64,000 nucleotides of DNA from Mesotoga sp. BH458_6_3_2_1 (GCF_003664995.1 NZ_JFHL01000005.1:163409-227408), one strand, 5' to 3'. Shown: positions 1 through 9,225, numbered from the stretch's first letter. Notes: generated by a model from the sequence alone, not told the origin. Numbers and translations are program-made.

Positions 1-11
1 GATTCGTATTT

Positions 12-1538
12 TCACGCTATCTCCCCCTGCTTTGAGCCGGCCATCATGAAACCGATCTCCTCGGTGAATTTCGGATCGGGAGGCGTGTATCCCATTATTT
101 CTCCCTCATAGATTACTGCAACCCTGTCTGAAAGCCTGAAAATCTCGTACAGTTCGCCGGCCAGGAGCAGAATGGCCGCTCCGCGCTCTTTGTGAGCAAG
201 AAGAGTTCTGTAAACAAACTCCATGGCTCCTATGTCAAGGCCTCTTGTGGGGTGCTCCGCAACGATGAGGCAGGGTTTAGTGGACAGTTCCCTTGCAAGG
301 ACTAGTTTCTGCAGGTTTCCGCCTGAAAGAAATCTTGAGGGTGTCCTCGTCGAAGGAGTCGATATCGAATAACTGCTGATCAATTCTTCTGTAGCCTTAT
401 GCATTGCGCGTATATTGACGTTGAAGGGTGACTGAGGAATGTAGTTGGAGTAAGCGTTCTTCATGAACATATTTTCCGTTATTGACAACGAAGGACAAGT
501 TGCAAGCGCTCTTCTGTCCTGAGGAATAAATGCCACACCTTCTTCAATTCGCTGAGCGATATCGGTAGAATTGAGTTCCTTGTCGTTCAAGAAAACGGTT
601 CCGTGGGTTGGTTTTCTCAGACCGTATATTGCTTCAGCCAGCTCTCTCTGCCCATTTCCGGCAACCCCCGCGATTCCCAGTATTTCGCCCGATCGAATGC
701 TCAAGCTAAGCTCTCTTACAGCTTCCAGATTCTTATCGTTCTTGACCGTCAACTTTTCGACCTCGAGAACTGTCTTCCCGGGTTCGGTCTTAGGCTTGTC
801 GAAATCAAGAAGTACATCTCTGCCTACCATCATTCTTACCAGGGATCTTCTATCAATTGAACTTCTCTCTTCAGTTCCAACAAACCTGCCGCCTCTCAAT
901 ACCGTCACCCTGTCGCTAATCTGAAGCACCTCGTCCAGTTTGTGACTTATGAAGATGACTGAAGAGCCTTCACTCACAAGCTTTCTTATTGCTTTGAACA
1001 AGACTTCTGTCTCTTGAGGAGTAAGTACGGCCGTTGGCTCGTCAAGAATGATGACTTTTGCGCCGGTATAAAGCAGCTTTAGAATCTCGATTCGCTGCTT
1101 CTCCCCGACAGAAAGAGTCCAGACTCTAGCCCTGGGGTTCACTGGAAGGTCGTAGCTTTCTCCGAGTTTCTTTATAATTGATTCCACAGTCTTGGTTTTA
1201 ACGAAGAAACCCATCTCTTTCAGACCGAGCACAACATTTTCAGCCACAGTGAACGAAGGCACGACTGTGAAATGCTGCTGGACCATTCCGATTCCATACT
1301 TCAGCGCGTTGTGAGGAGAAGAAATGGAGATTCGCTGACCTTCCATGAGAATCTCTCCCTTGTCCGGTTTATATATGCCGAAGAGAATATTCATGAGAGT
1401 CGTCTTACCTGCCCCATTTTCTCCCAGCAGAGCATGGACTTCACCTTTACGAAGATCGAGCGAAATATTATCGTTTGCTAAAATACCAGGAAAGGCCTTT
1501 GTGATGTTTCTCATTTCAAGAACTGGAAGCTCAGCCAA
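12..1538 (-). CDS. BMP-type ABC importer, duplicated ATP-binding protein
   Basis: Energises import by a nucleoside/BMP-family ABC transporter, a role inferred from the adjacent binding-protein gene. The 508 residues hold two ABC modules. The first has Walker A GENGAGKT (39-46), signature LSVGEKQR and Walker B VIILDEPT. The second has the degenerate P-loop GVAGNGQRE, signature LSGGNLQKL and AEHPTRGLD, as is usual in this RbsA/YufO-like group. The TTG start at 1538 is chosen because GGAG lies 9 nt upstream. It follows the binding-protein gene in one operon, separated by a hairpin. The permeases that should complete the system are not seen and would lie past the left edge. Substrate not determined: nucleosides are the commonest for the family, riboflavin is also known. 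Confidence 0.9.
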   Translation of the reverse strand: MAELPVLEMRNITKAFPGILANDNISLDLRKGEVHALLGENGAGKTTLMNILFGIYKPDKGEILMEGQRISISSPHNALKYGIGMVQQHFTVVPSFTVAENVVLGLKEMGFFVKTKTVESIIKKLGESYDLPVNPRARVWTLSVGEKQRIEILKLLYTGAKVIILDEPTAVLTPQETEVLFKAIRKLVSEGSSVIFISHKLDEVLQISDRVTVLRGGRFVGTEERSSIDRRSLVRMMVGRDVLLDFDKPKTEPGKTVLEVEKLTVKNDKNLEAVRELSLSIRSGEILGIAGVAGNGQRELAEAIYGLRKPTHGTVFLNDKELNSTDIAQRIEEGVAFIPQDRRALATCPSLSITENMFMKNAYSNYIPQSPFNVNIRAMHKATEELISSYSISTPSTRTPSRFLSGGNLQKLVLARELSTKPCLIVAEHPTRGLDIGAMEFVYRTLLAHKERGAAILLLAGELYEIFRLSDRVAVIYEGEIMGYTPPDPKFTEEIGFMMAGSKQGEIA

Positions 1539-1564
1539 GAAAAATCACTCCAAAGAAAGAAATT

Positions 1565-1584
1565 GAGGGGCCGGGCGGCCCCTC
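1565..1584 (-). terminator. Intercistronic hairpin (attenuator) after BMP gene
   Basis: An 8-bp GAGGGGCC/GGCCCCTC stem with a 4-nt loop lies between the binding-protein stop (1591) and the ATPase start (1538). Flanking AATTG/CAATT adds further pairing across a 2-nt bulge. On the minus strand it is followed by AATTTCTTTCTTT, a poor T tract. It may therefore be a partial terminator or an RNA-stabilising 3' end that raises binding protein over the downstream subunits. Confidence 0.7.
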
Positions 1585-1590
1585 ACAATT

Positions 1591-2643
1591 TTACTGGATC
1601 TTTCCCACTACGTTGCTTACAAACCAATCCATGCTGAGAAGCTCTGCATCGGTAGGCTTCTCGCCTTTTCCGTATCTAAGTGCACCCGTCTGGTCGTAAA
1701 CTGGCCCGTCGAAGGGATGCATAAGCCCCTGGATGATTGCCTCTCTCATCGACATCACAAGCTTTGCGATACCTTCGGGGACGAGGTCACCGATGAAGAT
1801 GTCTACAACGCCTTCCTTGATGCCTCCCCAGTATTGTTCGTTGGTCCAGGTATCCTCAATCACGTTTCTAACTACGTACTCGTAGAAAGGACCCCAATCC
1901 CATACAGGAGCTGCGAGGAATGCGTTTGGAGCGAAGGCACTCATGTCGCTGTTGTATCCTATTGAAAGCGCGCCTCTGTCTTCTGCCGCTTGCTGTGGAG
2001 AGGGTGAATCCTGATGCTGTGTGATAACATCTGCGCCCACATCAAGAAGAGATTCTGCGGCTTCCTTTTCTCTCGCAGGATCGAACCAGGTGTTGGACCA
2101 AACAACATGAACCTTTGCATCGGGATTGACGTACTGCACACCCATCGCGAATGCGTTGATTCCGCGGATAACCTCGGGTATTGGATATGCGGCAACGTAA
2201 CCGATAATATTGCTCTCAGTCATCGCTCCGGCGATGAGTCCACTGAGAAATCTTGGCTCGTACATTCTGCCGAAATAAGTCCCCAAATTGTCGGTAGTCA
2301 TGTAACCGGAACAGTGCATGAAGGTTGAATCCGGGAAAGCCTGCGCAACCTTGACCATGCTGTCCATATAACCGAAGCTTGTTCCGAAGACAAGGTCATA
2401 ACCTCTCTGAGCGTATCCTCTGAAAACAACTTCCGCTTCTGCCCCTTCAGGAACGCTCTCAATGAAATCAGTTACAACCTGGTCCCCAAAGACTTCCTCG
2501 ACGTGAAGCCTGCCGGCATTGTGCATGGTGCTCCAGCCACCGTCGCCGACCGGTGCTACGTAGATAAAAGCTACTTTCAGTGGTGCCGCCATCAGCGCCG
2601 CTGCAATCAGCAGTACCGAGAAGAACAAGAAAATCTTCCTCAC
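1591..2643 (-). CDS. BMP family ABC transporter substrate-binding protein
   Basis: Periplasmic binding protein of the BMP/PnrA (Med/TmpC) family. It begins with a signal peptide (RKIFLFFSVLLIAAALMA then APLKVAFIY) and continues with family hallmarks DGGWSTMHNAGR, the ESVPEGAEAE segment, a GTSFGYMDSM region and GYVAAYPIPEVIRGINAF. No lipobox cysteine is present, so it is probably soluble in the periplasm rather than a lipoprotein. GTG at 2643 is preferred because GGGGG sits 8 nt before it; the ATG at 2649 is only 2 nt from that site. It is the first gene seen of the minus-strand importer operon. The ligand is probably a nucleoside, by family only. Confidence 0.9.
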   Translation of the reverse strand: MRKIFLFFSVLLIAAALMAAPLKVAFIYVAPVGDGGWSTMHNAGRLHVEEVFGDQVVTDFIESVPEGAEAEVVFRGYAQRGYDLVFGTSFGYMDSMVKVAQAFPDSTFMHCSGYMTTDNLGTYFGRMYEPRFLSGLIAGAMTESNIIGYVAAYPIPEVIRGINAFAMGVQYVNPDAKVHVVWSNTWFDPAREKEAAESLLDVGADVITQHQDSPSPQQAAEDRGALSIGYNSDMSAFAPNAFLAAPVWDWGPFYEYVVRNVIEDTWTNEQYWGGIKEGVVDIFIGDLVPEGIAKLVMSMREAIIQGLMHPFDGPVYDQTGALRYGKGEKPTDAELLSMDWFVSNVVGKIQ

Positions 2644-2813
2644 TGTCATTACCCCCTTTGTAGTGAAATTAGGTTATCATGATGTAGAAATTATACCTTT
2701 ATGAGATTGTCAATCCAAATCGAAAGCCGATGAGTAATCGAGAAAAAGCTTGAGTGTATAAGTCTATTAGAACAGCTTTCCGCGACATTTGGGGTACTTC
2801 TCATTAAGATAGT

Positions 2814-2841
2814 TTGAGACTTCTCTTCGCGGTGGTAAAAT
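2814..2841 (+). promoter_or_regulatory. Putative sigma-A promoter of the ferritin gene
   Basis: TTGAGA (2814-2819) and TAAAAT (2836-2841) are separated by 16 bp. This would give a leader of about 45 nt ending in GGAGG (2881-2885), 6 nt before the ATG at 2892. Confidence 0.5.
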
Positions 2842-2891
2842 ATCATGAAGGAAGTGTTGACGTTTATAGAGAATAGAGAAGGAGGCTGACT

Positions 2892-3377
2892 ATGATAACA
2901 GCAAGAATGGAAAAGGAAATCAACGCCCAGATAAAGGCTGAGTTTGAATCTGCGTTCATTTACATGGGTATGGCTGCCTGGGCTCACAAGAACGGATACT
3001 TTGGAACAGAGAACTTCATGTGGAAACAGGCAAAAGAGGAAGAAGAACACGCAATGAAGTTCATTGATTACCTTAAGGACGTAGATGCAACCGTTGAGAT
3101 TCCTGGCATTGAGAAACCGACCATTGACTACAAGTCGATTTTGGATGTGTTCGAAAAAGGGCTCGAGCATGAGAAATACATCACTTCAAGGATTAACAAT
3201 CTCGTCACAATTTCCGATGAAGACGGGGATTACGCAACGAATGACTTTCTTCAGTGGTATGTCACGGAGCAAGTGGAAGAGGAGAAGACGTTCAGGAACA
3301 TAGTGAAGAGGCTGAAAATGGTAGGCGATCACGTGAATGGAATCTTCATGATTGATTCGAAGCTCGAAGAGAGATAG
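2892..3377 (+). CDS. ftn: Non-heme ferritin
   Basis: Iron-storage ferritin (161 aa), expected to form a 24-subunit cytoplasmic shell that oxidises Fe2+ and stores ferric mineral. The ferroxidase residues are all in register with E. coli FtnA numbering: Glu17, Glu50, His53, Glu94, Gln127 and Glu130. The EEEEHAMKF and TEQVEEEKTF segments carry most of them. The length is normal for the bacterial FtnA type and there is no heme-ligand Met as in bacterioferritin. It stands alone, with its own promoter and a strong terminator. In an anaerobe it probably limits Fenton chemistry as well as storing iron; no Fur-like operator was recognised upstream. Confidence 0.96.
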   Translation: MITARMEKEINAQIKAEFESAFIYMGMAAWAHKNGYFGTENFMWKQAKEEEEHAMKFIDYLKDVDATVEIPGIEKPTIDYKSILDVFEKGLEHEKYITSRINNLVTISDEDGDYATNDFLQWYVTEQVEEEKTFRNIVKRLKMVGDHVNGIFMIDSKLEER

Positions 3378-3383
3378 AACTCT

Positions 3384-3413
3384 GCGGGATGCTCAGGCAT
3401 CCCGCTTTCATTT
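3384..3413 (+). terminator. Rho-independent terminator of ferritin
   Basis: A 9-bp GCGGGATGC/GCATCCCGC stem, TCAG loop and TTTCATTT tail start 7 nt after the ferritin stop. Confidence 0.9.
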
Positions 3414-3454
3414 CTCACCGGACGGCACCAGCTCGAGATGAAAGGGGGATGAAA

Positions 3455-5239
3455 ATGCGGAGACTGCTTTCTCTAATCTTCATTTTCTTTTTTTCAACTC
3501 TAGTACTTGCTTCTAGTTTTCAACTCACGATTCTCCACACGAGTGACATTCACGGAAATGTCTTCCCAATAGATTATGCGACCGGGGAGCTCGCCGATGT
3601 CGGTCTGGCAAGAGTATCGAGTTTCGTCAATCTTGTGAAATCGATGAATTCAAATACCATCGTCATAGATACAGGCGATCTAATTCAGGGAACCCCTTTT
3701 TCATACTACTTTGCAAGAATAGATGACTCCACTGCCAATCCGGTAATAAGGGCCATGAACATTATAGGATTTACCGCTTCCACTATAGGGAGTCACGAAT
3801 TCAGCTACGGGCCAAAGCTTCTGGAGGAGGCTGTCTATTGCGCAGAGTTCCCCTTTCTCTGTGCAAACATAGTCTTTGAAGGCAGTGAAGATCCTGTCTT
3901 TCCCCCCTATGAGATACTCACCCTCGAAAGTGACGATGAGAAGTTAAGGATCGCGATTCTCGGTCTTACTTCGACTATCATAAAGAAATGGGGAGATCCC
4001 GAACATATAGCGGGCCTTTCCTTTCTCGATCCCGTGTGTGTCGCTGAGAAATATCTTCCTTTGCTGAGAGAAGAGGCAGATGTAATAATACTCGCTTACC
4101 ACGGAGGCTTTGAAAGAGATCTGTCAACTGGGGAGCCCACTGAAGACTTTTCTGGAGGGAATGTCGGTTACGAGATACTAGAAAGAGTTGATGGAATTGA
4201 TGTGATGTTAACCGGTCATCAGCACAGGACAATTTCGGAGATAGTAGATGGAGTTGTGGTCTCTCAGCCTTCGAGTCGGGGAAGCTTCGTCGGCAGAGTT
4301 GAGCTGGGATTTGAGAAGAGAGACGGTCGCTGGCAGATCGTCGACAAGTCCGTAAATCTCGTGTCGATGGCGGCGTATGATGCTGACAAAGCTTTGCTGG
4401 AGATATTAGGTGATTTCGAGAACCGCGTTCAGAGCTGGCTCGATCAGCGTGCCGGTTTCTCCATAGGAGACTTTTATATAGGAAACCACCTTGAAGCTAG
4501 ATTGAGAGACAATGCTCTTATTGAGTTTATCAACAGGGTGCAGATGGAAGCGACAGGAGTAAGTATTTCATGTGCCTCGATCCTAACGGAGGAAATTACC
4601 GGATGGAAGACAGGCCCCATCACCATTCGTGATATTATTTCTGTCTATCCCCATTCAAATACCCTAAAAGTCCTTCAAGTGACCGGCGCAGATATCAAGG
4701 CCGCCCTCGAGAAAAGCGCCGAATACTTCACTTGCATTGACAACGAAATCGCTCTCAAGCAGAGTGGGCTGACTCCAAAACCGATCCACTATGAATATGA
4801 CATGTGGGAGGGAATCGAGTACATCATCGCCGCGGATAGACCTGTCGGAGAAAGAGTTCTCAGCATAAGGCGAAATGGAAAGCCTCTCGAGATGAACGAG
4901 ACTTATAAGATCGTCTTGAACAGCTATCGAGCAGGGGGCGGAGGCGGATATCCCATGTTTGAAGGCAGGCCCGTTCAAAAGGAGATAATGCTCGACATCT
5001 CGGAAATCATGACGGATTACGTGCTGCACAGGTATGTAATTAACGCTACCGTAGACAACAACTGGTCAGTGGGAACGGGATTCATTCATACGATAGGGTG
5101 GAACGAGACATTGAGATCTATTGCCGAAATGTATGGAATTAGCACCTCTGAAATTATGGAATACAACCTAGACCTCACAAGAGTTCGAAGTATCCCGACT
5201 GGCACAGAGCTGATAATCTACAGACCTGCGATTCCGTGA
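3455..5239 (+). CDS. Secreted metallophosphatase / 5'-nucleotidase family protein with LysM domain
   Basis: UshA/YfkN-type protein, expected to hydrolyse nucleotides or other phosphoesters outside the cytoplasm. In order: signal peptide (1-20), metallophosphoesterase domain, 5'-nucleotidase C-terminal domain, and a LysM peptidoglycan-binding domain (about 545-594, GWNETLRSIAEMYGIS to TGTELIIY). Metal-site residues seen are Asp31, His33, Asp75, His216 and His255/His257 (GHQH). The usual GNHE motif reads GSHE (Ser113), so one conserved metal-ligand Asn is replaced. ATG 3455 is chosen over an in-frame start inside the ferritin terminator because GGGGG ends 6 nt upstream. The LysM domain suggests anchoring to the cell wall. 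Activity could be altered by the Asn-to-Ser change. Confidence 0.85.
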   Translation: MRRLLSLIFIFFFSTLVLASSFQLTILHTSDIHGNVFPIDYATGELADVGLARVSSFVNLVKSMNSNTIVIDTGDLIQGTPFSYYFARIDDSTANPVIRAMNIIGFTASTIGSHEFSYGPKLLEEAVYCAEFPFLCANIVFEGSEDPVFPPYEILTLESDDEKLRIAILGLTSTIIKKWGDPEHIAGLSFLDPVCVAEKYLPLLREEADVIILAYHGGFERDLSTGEPTEDFSGGNVGYEILERVDGIDVMLTGHQHRTISEIVDGVVVSQPSSRGSFVGRVELGFEKRDGRWQIVDKSVNLVSMAAYDADKALLEILGDFENRVQSWLDQRAGFSIGDFYIGNHLEARLRDNALIEFINRVQMEATGVSISCASILTEEITGWKTGPITIRDIISVYPHSNTLKVLQVTGADIKAALEKSAEYFTCIDNEIALKQSGLTPKPIHYEYDMWEGIEYIIAADRPVGERVLSIRRNGKPLEMNETYKIVLNSYRAGGGGGYPMFEGRPVQKEIMLDISEIMTDYVLHRYVINATVDNNWSVGTGFIHTIGWNETLRSIAEMYGISTSEIMEYNLDLTRVRSIPTGTELIIYRPAIP

Positions 5240-5274
5240 ACTTTTACCTTCTGGCTGCACTGGAAGAATCATAG

Positions 5275-5306
5275 AAGAGTGGCGACAACTCTTAAGGCGT
5301 TTTTTT
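5275..5306 (+). terminator. Weak terminator-like hairpin
   Basis: AAGAGT/ACTCTT stem (5275-5280 with 5288-5293), followed after GGCG by seven T. It lies between convergent genes. The stem is short and the T run is displaced by six bases, so function is uncertain. Confidence 0.35.
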
Positions 5307-5316
5307 GTTAAGGTCT

Positions 5317-6177
5317 CTAGTCAGTGCGGGAGAGAAACTGCCTAACTTCTTCGATATATTCGAACGGCTTTTCGAGATGATGCTCATGTGAAGACTCTTC
5401 AAATACCTTCATAATGGCGTTCGGAAACTTCTCTCTGTAGAAGGCAGTTGTCTCTGGCGTTGCCTCGTCGTACTCCCCGCAGGTCAGTAGAACGGGGGAG
5501 TTTATTTCGCCGAGATTTGAACTGCAGTCGTAACCCTTCAGGATACCAGTTACCGTGAATTCGCTCGGTCCGTACATGTAGTTGTAGACGTCTTCCCCCA
5601 TGCCTGCGACGGCCTCATTCATGCACTCTGGCCAGGGTTCCATTCTGCAAACGAACTTGCCGTAGAACTCCGAAACTGCTTCCTGATAATCTATTTGAGT
5701 GAAGTCTCCGCTAATTTCTGCTCTACTAATTGCCTCTATCGATCTAACTGAAAGCGTCTTCATTAGCCTTCTGGCATCGCCTTCGAATCTTGAAATACTC
5801 ATTGCCGGCCCTGAGAGAACCATGCTTTTGAGAGTCTCCGGATACTTCAGAGCGTATTCACAGGCAAGAATTGTCCCCCAGGACTGCCCCAGCAAATGAA
5901 TTTCCGAGTAGCCCAACTCATTTCTCAAGAGCTCTATCTCCTCGACAAAGCGCTCAATTCTCCACAGAGATTTGTCTGAAGGTCTGTCTGACTTCCCGCA
6001 ACCTAACTGGTCGTAGAATACCACTGGTCTTTCGTTCTCAAGCATTGCGAGTGTCTCCAAATAGTTGTGAGGAACACCGGGACCGCCATGAATCGTCAGC
6101 AGTGGGATACCTTTACTATCTCCACCCTTAACTTCATACCACAGTCTCCCTCCCGGAACCCTGACAAATCCTTCCAT
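5317..6177 (-). CDS. pip: Proline iminopeptidase-like alpha/beta hydrolase (peptidase S33)
   Basis: Cytoplasmic alpha/beta hydrolase expected to release N-terminal proline or similar residues from small peptides. The 286 residues show the oxyanion segment HGGPG, the YDQLGCGKSDRP stretch, nucleophile elbow GQSWG, the acid in CGEYDEATP and the catalytic His in SSHEHHLEKP. All three triad positions are therefore intact. Length matches the short S33 iminopeptidases such as the tricorn-interacting factor F1 type. The ATG at 6177 has GGGGAAG just upstream. It is transcribed alone, convergent with the nucleotidase. Other S33 activities (amino-acid amidase, prolinase) cannot be excluded from sequence. 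Confidence 0.85.
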   Translation of the reverse strand: MEGFVRVPGGRLWYEVKGGDSKGIPLLTIHGGPGVPHNYLETLAMLENERPVVFYDQLGCGKSDRPSDKSLWRIERFVEEIELLRNELGYSEIHLLGQSWGTILACEYALKYPETLKSMVLSGPAMSISRFEGDARRLMKTLSVRSIEAISRAEISGDFTQIDYQEAVSEFYGKFVCRMEPWPECMNEAVAGMGEDVYNYMYGPSEFTVTGILKGYDCSSNLGEINSPVLLTCGEYDEATPETTAFYREKFPNAIMKVFEESSHEHHLEKPFEYIEEVRQFLSRTD

Positions 6178-6537
6178 CGTTCTTCCCCTTTAAGTGATTG
6201 CTTCTGAATTGAACAAGTGTAACAGCCAGCAAACAGCTAGATTCGCAGCTAAAACGGGCAAAGCCACACGCCTAACCAGTGAGAATGCGAAGACCCGAAT
6301 CTTTGGTTCAACCTGCCTCTCATGCAAAACCCAGGATCAAATCCAGTATATCACTGCAGAATGAGAGTCTGATCCTTCGTAAACCGAGGAGACAATCAAG
6401 AATAATTTATTGCTCAAAGCAAAGAATAACTTACAGCGAACTAATAATTTTTCAGATAAGAAGGATATTTGGCTCTATTCGACCAATGAGGTCTGTAATC
6501 GTCCTTCGTCGAATTACATGAGACATCAGCGGAATTC
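6178..6537. other. Gene-free intergenic region
   Basis: Divergent region between pip and the sugar ABC operon. A short open frame on the plus strand (6279-6521) has no ribosome site and reads as random, basic sequence. Nothing else recognised apart from the promoter element just downstream. Confidence 0.6.
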
Positions 6538-6559
6538 TTCAACAACGGCTGTCATTGAT

Positions 6560-6565
6560 ATAATT
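6560..6565 (+). promoter_or_regulatory. -10 element of the sugar ABC operon
   Basis: A perfect TATAAT, 57 nt before the binding-protein ATG. The best -35 (TTCCAA, 6538-6543, 16-bp spacer) is weak, which would suit an activator-dependent or induced promoter. Confidence 0.45.
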
Positions 6566-6622
6566 ATCGTGGGCATTCCAGAATAGTATTTGTCAATTTA
6601 TTTCCAAAAGGGAGGTAAAGCT

Positions 6623-7630
6623 ATGAGACATGTCAGGCGTTCGGTAATGCTTCTTCTTCTACTTACAGTAATTCTTGGAGGAGAAGCGCTTCTTGCAGGG
6701 CTAACCTATGGTTATGTAACTCCGGGACCCGATACGTGGTACAGAAAGGATGTTGAAGGATTCGAGTATGCGGCAAGTCTCGTTGGCGTGGAAGTTGTCG
6801 TACTTAACTCCGACTATGATACAGAGAAAGAGATCACAAATATCAACACTCTGGTAAATATGGGTGTTGACGGAATGTGTGTCTTCTCTTTCAACCCTAA
6901 TGGTGCTTTCATCGCCGCAAGAGAAGCTGCGAAGGCAGGAATACCTCTAGTGGTTACAGATAACGTTGGTCAGGTCCTCCAGTCAGATGACGATATCGTT
7001 GCATGCATCGACTTTGACTGGGAGGGAATGGGAGTAAACATTGCCAACTACATCGCAGATAAGTATCCCGGCGAAAATGTCGCATGCATCATGGGACTTT
7101 TCGAACACGTTCCCGTTCAGATGTTCAGAAACACTTTCGAACCGAAGGTTAAAGAACTGGGAAAGAACGAGATCGTTGCTATCAGAGATGGTCAGTACAC
7201 TCCGACAGTCGCTGTCGATCAGGCTCAGGATTTGATCGAGTCCGGTTACGAATTCTCCAACCTCTTCATCTTCAATGAAGAAATGGCGGCGGCAGTAGTC
7301 AGAATGCTTAAGACAAGAGGTCTGTTAAACAACCCGATCAGGGTAATCACGACAAATGGTGCGCCTTACGGAATTGAGCTTATCAAAGAAGGAAGCATCG
7401 ATTACTCAATCTCGACTTCACCTGGTTGGGAAGGATTCGTATCATTCCTTGCGCTCCATGCTTACACTCAGGAACTAATAACCGATGTGAATCAGCAGAT
7501 CCTCCTGCCAAACACTCCGATCACTCCCGAAACGATAGACGACAAGACGAAGGTAGTTCCCTGGGATGTCGATCCAGTCTGGATAGATCTGACAAGAGAG
7601 TACTTCCCTCAATACAATTCGCTTTACTGA
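6623..7630 (+). CDS. Sugar ABC transporter substrate-binding protein (RbsB-like)
   Basis: Periplasmic binding protein of the type 1 (ribose/galactose-like) fold, 335 aa. It has a signal peptide (MRHVRRSVMLLLLLTVILG to about residue 27), the two-lobed pattern TPGPDTWYRKDVEGFEYAA, DGMCVFSFNP and VTDNVGQVLQSDDDIVACID, and the hinge-region GYEFSNLFIFNEE. There is no lipobox cysteine. ATG 6623 is chosen because GGGAGG lies 7 nt upstream; an earlier in-frame start has none. First gene of an operon with ATPase, permease and two TIM-barrel epimerases. The substrate is probably a pentose, hexose, polyol or inositol, not resolvable here. Confidence 0.88.
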   Translation: MRHVRRSVMLLLLLTVILGGEALLAGLTYGYVTPGPDTWYRKDVEGFEYAASLVGVEVVVLNSDYDTEKEITNINTLVNMGVDGMCVFSFNPNGAFIAAREAAKAGIPLVVTDNVGQVLQSDDDIVACIDFDWEGMGVNIANYIADKYPGENVACIMGLFEHVPVQMFRNTFEPKVKELGKNEIVAIRDGQYTPTVAVDQAQDLIESGYEFSNLFIFNEEMAAAVVRMLKTRGLLNNPIRVITTNGAPYGIELIKEGSIDYSISTSPGWEGFVSFLALHAYTQELITDVNQQILLPNTPITPETIDDKTKVVPWDVDPVWIDLTREYFPQYNSLY

Positions 7631-7648
7631 CAAAGAAACGAGATTCCA

Positions 7649-7684
7649 GGGGGGATGAGAGCGGAGCTCTTCATCCCCCCTTTT
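7649..7684 (+). terminator. Hairpin/attenuator between binding protein and ATPase genes
   Basis: A 10-bp GGGGGGATGA/TCATCCCCCC stem encloses a second GAGC/GCTC stem and is followed by TTTT. It lies 18 nt after the binding-protein stop and 27 nt before the ATPase start, so it probably terminates part of the transcripts and raises the binding-protein ratio. Confidence 0.8.
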
Positions 7685-7711
7685 AGATAATCTTTAGATA
7701 AGGGTGAAGAT

Positions 7712-9202
7712 ATGCAGAGAAATCCGATAGTCGAAATGGATAAGGCAACAAAGATTTACGGAAATCACAGGGCACTCGATGACGTATCCTTTGAGCTTCT
7801 TCCTGGAGAGGTGCATTGCCTGGTTGGAGAGAACGGGGCCGGAAAGTCTACTTTAATCAAAATTCTTTCCGGAGCGATTTCACCCGAGGCCGGACTGATC
7901 AAAATCGATGGGAAAGAAATCGAAGGCCTAACTCCCCGTCAGTCGATCGAAATGGGTATCTCCACAATATATCAGGATGCCGAACTGGTAGACTCTCTTA
8001 CCGTTTCCGATAATGTCTATCTCGGCGATGAGTTAGCGGGGAGACTTCCCTTTGTTGTTGACAGCAAGAGACAGATGGAGAAAGTAAATGAAATTATCGA
8101 GACTCTGAAGATGCACCTTCCGACCGGTGTTCTTGTAGAAGAGCTCTCGGCCTCTCAGAAGCAGATGCTTCAAATTGTCAAAGCTCTTTATAGAGACGCG
8201 AAGGTTTTAATAATGGATGAACCAACGAGCTCACTGGGAATGGACGAAACGAAGGCTCTCATGGATATCGTGAGAAATTTGCGAAATCGCGGTATCGGCA
8301 TCGTATATATATCCCATTATCTTGAGGAGATATTCGAAATAGGAGACAGAGTAACGGTTCTTAAGGATGGGAGGAGTATGGGTACTTTCTCGATTGAAAA
8401 CATAACCGTTGAAGAGATCATCAGGAAAATGGTGGGAAGAGATGCCTCCCTGTTTTACAGGAGAAGGAAAGTTGATATTGGCGATTTTGCTCTTGAAGTG
8501 AATAGCATTACCAGCTGGGGAGTAGTCGACAATGTCACTTTTTCAGTAAGGAAGGGAGAGATTTTCGGAATTGGGGGACTGGTCGGATCGGGGAGAAGTG
8601 AACTGGTAAATATTCTCTTCGGTGCGGACAGGGCCGATGAAGGAGAGATAGTCCTAAACGGCAAAAAGCTGAAGGTAAAGTCCCCGCAGGATGCTGTTAA
8701 GCACGGAATCGCTTTGATTACTGAGGATAGAAAGAAACTGGCTATGCTTGGGGGCAGAGATATCGTTGAAAATACGGCTCTTGTGCACAGCGAGAATTTC
8801 AAGGGCTTTCTTCTCGATCGCAAGGAAGAAGATAAACTTACTGATGACATTGTGAACAAGCTCTCTGTAGCAGCACAGGACAAGTCGCAAAAGATCGAGG
8901 AGCTTTCCGGAGGAAATCAGCAGAAGGTTATTATAGGTCGTTGGCTGATTGATGACTCGGAAGTCTATATATTCGACGAACCTACAAAAGGCGTAGACAT
9001 CGGAGCAAGAGAGCAGATCTATGAGTTAATCATTGAGCTCGCCGAACGAGGCAAATGCATAATCATGGTCTCATCCGATATGCCAGAATTGCTTTCGATG
9101 AGCGACAGGATTGGGGTCATGAGGAACGGAAGATTGGTCGATATTGTACAAAACAAGGACATAGAAGAAGAAGATATGATAAAACGTTTCATAGGTGTCT
9201 AG
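7712..9202 (+). CDS. Sugar ABC transporter ATP-binding protein (RbsA/MglA-like)
   Basis: Cytoplasmic ATPase with two fused ABC modules (496 aa) powering the sugar importer. Module one: Walker A GENGAGKST, signature variant LSASQKQM, Walker B VLIMDEPTSSLG. Module two: GLVGSGRSE in place of a full P-loop, signature LSGGNQQKV, IFDEPTKGVD. This asymmetry is usual for the CUT2 family. The ATG at 7712 has AAGGGTG upstream. It lies 23 nt before the permease gene. Only one permease gene follows, which fits a homodimeric CUT2 channel. Confidence 0.92.
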   Translation: MQRNPIVEMDKATKIYGNHRALDDVSFELLPGEVHCLVGENGAGKSTLIKILSGAISPEAGLIKIDGKEIEGLTPRQSIEMGISTIYQDAELVDSLTVSDNVYLGDELAGRLPFVVDSKRQMEKVNEIIETLKMHLPTGVLVEELSASQKQMLQIVKALYRDAKVLIMDEPTSSLGMDETKALMDIVRNLRNRGIGIVYISHYLEEIFEIGDRVTVLKDGRSMGTFSIENITVEEIIRKMVGRDASLFYRRRKVDIGDFALEVNSITSWGVVDNVTFSVRKGEIFGIGGLVGSGRSELVNILFGADRADEGEIVLNGKKLKVKSPQDAVKHGIALITEDRKKLAMLGGRDIVENTALVHSENFKGFLLDRKEEDKLTDDIVNKLSVAAQDKSQKIEELSGGNQQKVIIGRWLIDDSEVYIFDEPTKGVDIGAREQIYELIIELAERGKCIIMVSSDMPELLSMSDRIGVMRNGRLVDIVQNKDIEEEDMIKRFIGV

Positions 9203-9225
9203 AGCTCGCGGGAGGGAATACGATA

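Noticed and set aside
2691..3170. 159-codon minus-strand frame opposite ferritin
   Set aside because: It is the antisense shadow of the well-supported ferritin gene, without ribosome site or recognisable domain.
6279..6521. 80-codon frame upstream of the sugar ABC operon
   Set aside because: No Shine-Dalgarno, unusual Arg/Ser/Ile-rich composition and no homology that I can recognise.
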